Position numbers and translations under genes: made by a program | The notes under the pieces: generated by a model | Seen by the model: only the letters and a program-made list of their open reading frames with translations | Databases searched by the model: none | What the model was told of the DNA's origin: nothing | Part shown: piece by piece, positions 59,132 to 64,000 of the stretch | Numbering within the stretch: position 1 is the first letter of the stretch | Layout: every line of letters begins with the position of its first letter | NCBI GenBank assembly: GCA_019423125.1 | Contig: JAHZBZ010000001.1 | Span: forward strand, 22,406 to 86,405 | Direction: 5' to 3' | Source of the DNA: Bacillota bacterium | GTDB taxonomy: Bacteria; Bacillota; Clostridia; Christensenellales; Borkfalkiaceae | DNA: 64,000 nucleotides

Positions 59132-60421
59132 ATGGTTGAAGATCAGGAAGCAGAATTCAAGCGGGAATATACAGAAGATCTGAAAAACGAAGTTGTCGCG
59201 TTTTTGAATACAAATGACGGAACGATCTATATTGGCGTGAGGAAAGATGGGAGCATCTGCGGGGTCGACGATGTGGATGAAACGATGCAGAAGATCTCTT
59301 CCTCTCTCCGCAACGCCATTCGTCCCGACTGTACCAGGTTCTTTCACATGGATGTGTGTCGGGAACAGGACAAGTATTATGTCCGGCTGAATGTCGTCAA
59401 GGGAACGCAGACACCTTACTATCTGGGCGAAAAGGGGATGCGGCCGAGCGGCGTGTATATCCGCGTCGGAAATACGACCGTGCAGGCTTCCGAAGAGATG
59501 ATCCGCGAGCTGCTTCGTGCGGCAGACAGCGAAATGTTTGAGGAGAAAAAGGCCTATCGGCAGGATTTGACTTTTCGGGCGGCGCAGCACATATTTGAGG
59601 AACACAAAGTGGCATTTGGAAGGCCGCAGATGCAGACATTAGGCATTTTGGATGCCGAGGGTTTTTATACCAATCTCGCGCTGCTGCTTTCCGATCAATG
59701 TGAGCACAGCATTAAATGTGCCATCTTTGAGGGTACAACGAAAGAGATATTCAAGGATCGGAAGGAATTCGGTGGGTCGCTGTTTGAGCAGATCGATCAT
59801 GTTTTGGAATATCTGAATGTTTATAATAAGACGGCTTCGGTCATCGGTGACAAGCTGCGCGAGGATATGCGCGAATATCCCCCGACGGCTATTCGCGAAG
59901 CGCTGCTGAATGCAGTCGTTCACAGAGAATACGCTTTCAGCGGCAGCACATTCGTCAATTTGTACGATGATAGGCTGGAGATCATGTCGCTCGGAGGTCT
60001 CCCGGATGGCATTTCGTTAGATGCGGTTCGTTTGGGGATCTCACAGCCGAGGAACAGGAACCTTGCGAATATTTTTTATCGATTAAACTATATCGAGGCA
60101 TACGGGACGGGGATACCGCGCATTTACAGCTATTATCGACAGACGGGGAAAGCGCCCGCGATCTCGGTCGTGAGCGGAGCTTTTCAGATCAGCCTGCCTA
60201 ATTTGTTGTATGCTGCGGAGGATAAAACAAAGCACAGGACTGCACACGAGCAAAAGATATTGCAGTATCTGGAGAGCCATGATTCAATCGATAAAACGAG
60301 TGCGGCATCGCTGATCGGCACAAAGGATGCCCGCGCCTATATTGTGTTGCGCACGATGGCGGAAAACGGTCTGTTGGCCGTTCAAAAGCAGGGCAAGAAA
60401 TATGTGTATGTAAAACAATAA
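59132..60421 (+). CDS. AlbA_2/Schlafen-like ATP-binding protein
   Basis: This protein has 429 residues and the same type of architecture as the element A copy. The AlbA_2 domain is at 1-120 (EFKREYTEDLKNEVVAFLNTNDGTIYIGVRKDGSICGVDDVDE). A GHKL-like segment follows (PTAIREALLNAVVHREYAFSGSTFVNLYDDRLEI; YIEAYGTGIPRIYSYY). A C-terminal winged helix comes last (SIDKTSAASLIGTKDARAYIVLRTMAENGLLAV). Such proteins are putative regulators, and Schlafen-like folds can also be nucleases. It has a strong promoter and GGAGGCG site and lies 4 bp upstream of the Fic fusion. Confidence 0.87.
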   Translation: MVEDQEAEFKREYTEDLKNEVVAFLNTNDGTIYIGVRKDGSICGVDDVDETMQKISSSLRNAIRPDCTRFFHMDVCREQDKYYVRLNVVKGTQTPYYLGEKGMRPSGVYIRVGNTTVQASEEMIRELLRAADSEMFEEKKAYRQDLTFRAAQHIFEEHKVAFGRPQMQTLGILDAEGFYTNLALLLSDQCEHSIKCAIFEGTTKEIFKDRKEFGGSLFEQIDHVLEYLNVYNKTASVIGDKLREDMREYPPTAIREALLNAVVHREYAFSGSTFVNLYDDRLEIMSLGGLPDGISLDAVRLGISQPRNRNLANIFYRLNYIEAYGTGIPRIYSYYRQTGKAPAISVVSGAFQISLPNLLYAAEDKTKHRTAHEQKILQYLESHDSIDKTSAASLIGTKDARAYIVLRTMAENGLLAVQKQGKKYVYVKQ

Positions 60422-60425
60422 AGCG

Positions 60426-61283
60426 ATGGTAAAAACATCTATCCGTTTTTTTGAAGATATCCCCGTGCGCGCCGTTTGGGAGGAACAAACTTCCAAATGG
60501 TGGTTTTGCGCTGCCGATATCGCCGAAGCGCTCACAAAGAGCAAAAAACCCCGTTCCTATTGGAATGCGATCAAACGCCGCAATCCGCAGTTGTCGACAA
60601 TTTGTCGACAACTGAAATTAACGGCCAAGGACGGCAAACGGTATCTGACCGATGTCGTGGACGAAGAGGGGGTAAATACTGTAATTGCCGTCATCCCGGG
60701 TAAAAAGTCGCTCGTATTCGACAAGTGGCTGAAGGGGATGGGCACTTCCATCGACGAAAAAAGCAAGCGGAAGGCGTACGAACTCTTTGAAAGCGGGCTG
60801 ATAAACGACATTGAAGTGGGTACGGTAACGGGCTTGCAGCAGATCCATTCCTATCTCTTCGGCGGTCTTTACGATTTCGCAGGGAAAATAAGGGGGCTGA
60901 ATATCGCCAAGGGCGGGTTCGCCTTTGCGCCTGCCATGTACCTGAACGAAAACCTTGCGCGCATCGAGAAAATGCCCGAAGATGCCATCGAGCATATTGT
61001 CAAAAAGTATGTGGAGATGAACATCGCCCATCCGTTCTTGGAAGGCAACGGCAGGGCGACGCGCATCTGGCTCGATCTGATCTTGAAGAAGAACCTGCAC
61101 ACCTGCACCGATTGGAGCAAGATAAATAAGCGCGAATATTTGCAGGCGATGAAGGAAAGCCCTGTGGACGCATCGCATATTTTTGCGCTCATCAAGGGCG
61201 CCCAAACGCCGCAGATCGACGACAGGGAACTCTTCATAAAGGGCATAGACTATTCGTATTATTACGAGCAGGCTGATGAGTAA
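60426..61283 (+). CDS. Bro-N-like / Fic domain fusion protein
   Basis: This 285-residue protein has an N-terminal segment (1-105) with IRFFEDIPVRAVWEEQTSKWWFCAADIAEALTKSKKPRSYWNAI, resembling the Bro-N antirepressor domain of phages. From about residue 110 it is a Fic domain. The flap FAFAPAMYL (165-173) and the catalytic motif HPFLEGNGRATR (202-213) match HPFxxGNGRxxR in full, so AMP- or similar nucleotidyl-transfer is expected. I see no clear inhibitory (S/T)xxxE(G/N) helix. It starts 4 bp after the AlbA_2 gene. That arrangement could be toxin plus regulator. Confidence 0.85.
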   Translation: MVKTSIRFFEDIPVRAVWEEQTSKWWFCAADIAEALTKSKKPRSYWNAIKRRNPQLSTICRQLKLTAKDGKRYLTDVVDEEGVNTVIAVIPGKKSLVFDKWLKGMGTSIDEKSKRKAYELFESGLINDIEVGTVTGLQQIHSYLFGGLYDFAGKIRGLNIAKGGFAFAPAMYLNENLARIEKMPEDAIEHIVKKYVEMNIAHPFLEGNGRATRIWLDLILKKNLHTCTDWSKINKREYLQAMKESPVDASHIFALIKGAQTPQIDDRELFIKGIDYSYYYEQADE

Positions 61284-61421
61284 GATAACGCCAGAATTAA
61301 TTCTCAGTCATTATAGATTCAGCTGAACAATAAATGGGTTTAATAACGTGGCTCTTTTTATATCATATTACAAAAAATTCGAAAGATAAATTGAACTCAT
61401 TGAAATCTAATAGCTTAAAAG

Positions 61422-61450
61422 TTGATTTTACTCATATATCGTGATAAAAT
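61422..61450 (+). promoter_or_regulatory. Promoter of the HicA-like-domain gene
   Basis: TTGATT (61422-61427), a 17-bp spacer and TAAAAT (61445-61450) lie 42 bp before the ATG at 61493. Confidence 0.7.
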
Positions 61451-61492
61451 GTTTTGTACATATAAGATATATTGCCAAGGGGGAGGATACAA

Positions 61493-63238
61493 ATGAAGAA
61501 TTATGATGCCAAAATATATTTACAGAAAGAAATAAATTATCAGGAATGTGTTGATTTATTTTTAAAATGGATACATGGTTCTGACAAATATACGTGTGAT
61601 GGTTTGGCAAAGTCTTCTTTAGATATTAATGAACGTGTTTTAGAAGCGGGGTATAAATATAAAAATGATAATATATCTCTTACAATTAAGCATGGCGTGG
61701 ATTCACTAGGTTGTTCGGTGACAGCGTGTCAATTTATTAATAATGATGCTAAAGGGAAATGGATTGTTTCAGTTGTTTTCTTTAAAGGAAAAGATGAGGA
61801 TCCATATGTTCTTATTCAACAGGATTGTGATTTAAACGATATAGCTGCGATGATTAATATAAATCGCCCGTATTTGGTGACGATGATTTTAGATAACGGG
61901 TGGATAGATAGCGCATGTTATAAATCTTTTGGGGGGAAGGAATATTGTAAAATAAATTCAAACGATCATTATTTTTGTATTATGGACCAGGACATTGATA
62001 GTGTTTCTGAAATAATGTTGGGAAAAGGAGACAACGATCTTCCTGTTGTATACTTTAGTTATAATTTGCCTCGAAGTAGATATGGGGTCAGTAAAAATAA
62101 GATTGAGAAGATTGCCAAAGATCTTGCGGGAACAGCGTATGTCTTATTGGATCCTCAAAGCCCTGTCTTAATAGATAAAATTTCCTTAAAAACAAAAACA
62201 AAAAAGGTGTTTCGTGGACATATTGGAATATATTTTCCAGGTGATCCCGAAGTTTTACGAATTAATCCTGAATATCACAAATCCGATTTGATTCCGTTGA
62301 TTAAGCATTTAGTATGGACACAGCGTTCATTCCATAGGACAAGCCAAGATATTACTTGGCAAAAAATATTGGATGTCGAAGAATGGGATGGGTTAATACG
62401 TTGCGGGGTTGAAGAAAATTTGGCCTTACAAAAGCAAATCAATGAAATGAGCCAAAAAATAGATTTCTTAAAGTATATCAGTGCTAAAGCGGAAATAATT
62501 AATCTTCCGATGGAAGGATGGATGGGTGAACAGCTGTTTCTTGGGGAAGAAAGTCGTAATTATGTGATAAAAGCTATGCGTAGAGGCTTGGAGTTTTACT
62601 CTGACCGTGGATGTCGGGGGCGACATCTTATAGAAAAATTAATTAAAGTAAATGAAGCTACATCCTTTTTGGCGTCGAATGTGAGGGAAGTGAATGAAGA
62701 AATGTTAATCCCTTATTCCGGTGAAGAGTCTTCTTTTGAGCAAAAGCTGGAGTCTTTAGATGCAAAAAGATTTTCATTTGAAAAAAGAAAACATGCATTG
62801 CAGGCAGAAGAGTCTCAATATGCAATGGATCAGTTGAAGATGCTTTTTCTTCCGCCCGATGAAAAAGAATTGTTTGACGGGGAATTCAATGATTTGATTT
62901 TACTTTGCATCCAGAAAGAAATAGATTATGCGGAAAACCAACACGAAATAGAAATATTAGAAAAAATAATGTCATGCAATCATGAAAGCAATTGTGGGCG
63001 AAGGGTGATGGAGAGTATAGCTAAACAAATTAGGGAGAGTGATCCCTGGACGGGACCAATACAAAAAGGCTTGGAAAGGGCAGGGTTTGTCTTTGAAAGT
63101 TCAGCAAAGCATCATAAAGCTTATTATAAAGATCAAAGGTATCCCGTGATTTTCAGCTGTACGGCAAGTGATGTGCGTGCAGCCAAAAATACTGCATCAG
63201 ATATAATGAAGAAGATTTCAATTTATGCTATAGATTGA
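61493..63238 (+). CDS. Large unknown protein with C-terminal HicA-like domain
   Basis: This protein has 581 residues from the ATG at 61493 (GGGGGAGG upstream). The first 430 residues match no family I know; a helical stretch with coiled-coil potential spans about 330-360 and 410-450. The last 60 residues (PIQKGLERAGFVFESSAKHHKAYYKDQRYPVIFSCTASDVRAAKNTASDIMKKI) resemble a HicA-type dsRBD-like fold. They include the GFVxxxSxxHH pattern containing the catalytic His of HicA mRNA interferases. No HicB partner is adjacent. A lone promoter, AT-rich composition and position at the element edge suggest defence or stress cargo. Confidence 0.65.
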   Translation: MKNYDAKIYLQKEINYQECVDLFLKWIHGSDKYTCDGLAKSSLDINERVLEAGYKYKNDNISLTIKHGVDSLGCSVTACQFINNDAKGKWIVSVVFFKGKDEDPYVLIQQDCDLNDIAAMININRPYLVTMILDNGWIDSACYKSFGGKEYCKINSNDHYFCIMDQDIDSVSEIMLGKGDNDLPVVYFSYNLPRSRYGVSKNKIEKIAKDLAGTAYVLLDPQSPVLIDKISLKTKTKKVFRGHIGIYFPGDPEVLRINPEYHKSDLIPLIKHLVWTQRSFHRTSQDITWQKILDVEEWDGLIRCGVEENLALQKQINEMSQKIDFLKYISAKAEIINLPMEGWMGEQLFLGEESRNYVIKAMRRGLEFYSDRGCRGRHLIEKLIKVNEATSFLASNVREVNEEMLIPYSGEESSFEQKLESLDAKRFSFEKRKHALQAEESQYAMDQLKMLFLPPDEKELFDGEFNDLILLCIQKEIDYAENQHEIEILEKIMSCNHESNCGRRVMESIAKQIRESDPWTGPIQKGLERAGFVFESSAKHHKAYYKDQRYPVIFSCTASDVRAAKNTASDIMKKISIYAID

Positions 63239-63574
63239 CTATCGATAGACATGCTGGAATGTGGTAGATCTAGACATGATTGGCACAACTTTATCGATGT
63301 ATAGTTCAAGAAGGCGATTTTGACGGTTTTGTTGAAGGTGGGCGACCGATGCGGTTACATTATATCTTGATTCACGAAAATGACCAAAAAAGTGCATAAG
63401 TATTGATGTTGCCAAGAATCTGGAAAGGTTTTAACTTCCTTCTATAGAAAAAATATTTTTTCTGATTTTGAAGAAACAAGGCAAAAACTAAAAAAATTCT
63501 GTTTTCTGTTGATTTTTTCTGCTATTGGATTCGACAATGCATGAATCGATACGCGCAAGAAATCGCACGAAAAA

Positions 63575-63623
63575 CGCACGCGTGCGATTTTTTGTTGACA
63601 AAAACGCACGCGTGCGATATAAT
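63575..63623 (+). promoter_or_regulatory. Consensus promoter with two perfect CGCACGCGTGCG operators
   Basis: TTGACA (63595-63600), a 17-bp spacer and TATAAT (63618-63623). The 12-bp perfect palindrome CGCACGCGTGCG occurs once upstream of -35 (63575-63586) and once inside the spacer (63605-63616). The two copies are 30 bp apart, about three helical turns. This is a tightly repressed promoter whose cognate repressor is not in the window. Confidence 0.85.
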
Positions 63624-63642
63624 TTGATTATAGAGGTGAAAT

Positions 63643-63684
63643 ATGGCAAATATTGGATTCCGCTTAAAAAGTCGGTCTTTTTGA
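63643..63684 (+). pseudogene. Truncated 13-codon ORF behind the operator promoter
   Basis: The ATG at 63643, with GAGGTGAAAT upstream, encodes MANIGFRLKSRSF and then stops. The opening resembles that of small RHH antitoxins or repressors (MANIxxRxx). I think it is the 5' remnant of an autoregulated gene cut off at the element end. A real leader peptide is the alternative. Confidence 0.4.
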
Positions 63685-63733
63685 GGGCTACAGACATTTG
63701 TAGCAAAAGTGTTCGGAATTCACTTGCGACCTC

Positions 63734-63745
63734 TTTGGGACTAAA
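63734..63745. repeat. Element B right arm-type site
   Basis: TTTGGGACTAAA is identical to 22266-22277 beside the element B integrase. It lies 88 bp inside the right attachment copy. Confidence 0.55.
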
Positions 63746-63765
63746 ATTGACAAGGCATAAAAACA

Positions 63766-63811
63766 CACAATATATAGCGCCAATATCATAAAATAAACAC
63801 TATATATTGTG
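63766..63811. terminator. Hairpin left of the third attachment copy
   Basis: A perfect 12-bp stem CACAATATATAG / CTATATATTGTG (63766-63777, 63800-63811) is related in sequence to the stems at 7308-7351 and 63881-63929. The stretch 63239-63570 to its left shows no gene. Confidence 0.45.
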
Positions 63812-63832
63812 CCGTAGGCAGCTCGGGACGGA

Positions 63833-63877
63833 CTCTGACTCCGTCATTCGTTGGTTCGAATCCAGCTACCCCAGCCA
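63833..63877 (+). repeat. Attachment-site repeat, right copy (B/C junction)
   Basis: This is the third exact copy of the tRNA-Gln 3' 45 bp, with 5 extra matching bases to the left (63828-63832). The sequence before it does not supply a matching acceptor strand, so it is not a tRNA. It closes element B. Confidence 0.92.
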
Positions 63878-63880
63878 CCA

Positions 63881-63984
63881 GACACTATATATTGATAGTT
63901 TTTTAAAATAAAACACAATATATAGTGTCTTTCTTTTTGCGCTTTTTTGCTTCTTCCCCAAATTGGGGAAAAAATTGGGGAAAC
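63881..63984 (+). mobile_element. Left end of a third, element-A-like integrated element
   Basis: Right after the third attachment copy comes a perfect 14-bp terminator stem GACACTATATATTG / CAATATATAGTGTC (63881-63894, 63916-63929). TTCCCCAAATTGGGGAA and two TTGGGGAAA words (63963-63971, 63975-63983) follow. The order and sequence repeat what follows the tRNA at 7303-7410. A leftward integrase is expected just beyond the window. Confidence 0.6.
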
Positions 63985-64000
63985 TTTTCGGAGTAATTTT

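Larger units (their letters stand above)
22151..63877. mobile_element. Integrative element B (about 41.7 kb)
   Basis: Bounded by the middle and right attachment copies, with its integrase at the left end and TTTGGGACTAAA at both ends. Contents from left to right: the dnd companion operon and dndBCDE with a HEPN-like gene; a replication/membrane module with HUH Rep; a riboswitch-like leader; a PcfJ/PcfK-type backbone operon; AlbA_2 plus Fic; and a HicA-like-domain protein. It may be a composite of smaller elements. Confidence 0.82.

Noticed and set aside
63525..63791. An 88-codon rightward ORF across the operator promoter
   Set aside because: It would translate straight through the -35, the -10 and both palindromes and ends at the attachment hairpin; no domain.
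63790..63877. A third tRNA-Gln at the B/C junction
   Set aside because: There is a little GC-rich sequence before the repeat (GTGCCGTAGGCAG), but it does not pair with the acceptor strand TACCCCA. It is not a functional tRNA.
1..64000. CRISPR array
   Set aside because: I found no set of regularly spaced direct repeats of CRISPR size and no cas genes. The repeats present are attachment, arm, operator or nested inverted types.

Overview
The window suggests a GC-rich chromosome of a Clostridia-like Bacillota. The first 7 kb carry obgE, yhbY, a nadD-yqeK fusion, rsfS, a pyrimidine phosphorylase and deoC. All of these have strong AGGAGG-type ribosome-binding sites, and the gene content is typical of Firmicutes. 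A gut Christensenellales-type lineage is my guess only. Downstream base composition changes in blocks: AT-rich cargo (about 13-21 kb, 25-38.5 kb and 61.4-63.3 kb) alternates with intermediate-GC backbone.

At 7228-7302 there is an intact tRNA-Gln (anticodon CTG). The last 45 bp of that gene, including the encoded CCA, recur exactly at 22106-22150 and 63833-63877. A tyrosine integrase lies just inside the left end of each interval. Each interval also has its own short repeats at both ends: TTGGGGAAA for the first and TTTGGGACTAAA for the second. I read this as a tandem array of integrated elements in one tRNA gene: element A (about 7303-22150), element B (about 22151-63877), and the beginning of an A-like element C from 63878 to the window edge. 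The right chromosomal flank is not in the window.

Element A holds its integrase, a small membrane protein, a MobV-like relaxase relic, a double-HTH repressor facing a promoter with an inverted-repeat operator, a sigma-region-4-like protein and a GC-rich three-hairpin locus. Its cargo operon is a small XRE regulator, a DUF2971 protein, type III Mod methylase, type III Res nuclease and a large membrane protein of unknown function, followed by an AlbA_2/Schlafen-type ATP-binding protein.

Element B holds three modules. The first is a DNA phosphorothioation locus: dndB, dndC, dndD and dndE plus a HEPN-like gene. It is preceded by a WYL regulator and an unusual companion operon: a 959-residue sigma-4-like protein, a PLD-helicase, a 56-residue protein, a second DndD-like ATPase and a 174-residue protein. 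The second module (about 38.7-51.5 kb) has zinc ribbons, sigma-like factors and a run of membrane-anchored proteins. It ends in a membrane ATPase, an HUH replication initiator and two very large hairpins. Its order resembles a filamentous phage (inovirus) genome, but this is inference. The third is a leftward backbone operon with PcfJ-like and PcfK-like/MutS-I proteins and many small proteins. To its right are a second AlbA_2 protein, a Bro-N-like/Fic fusion, and a 581-residue protein ending in a HicA-like domain.

Regulatory features read directly include many promoters with 17-bp spacing, a dndB promoter overlapping a palindrome, a SAM-I-clan-like riboswitch followed by a terminator, and two nested inverted-repeat elements. 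No CRISPR array, rRNA or classical IS transposase was seen.
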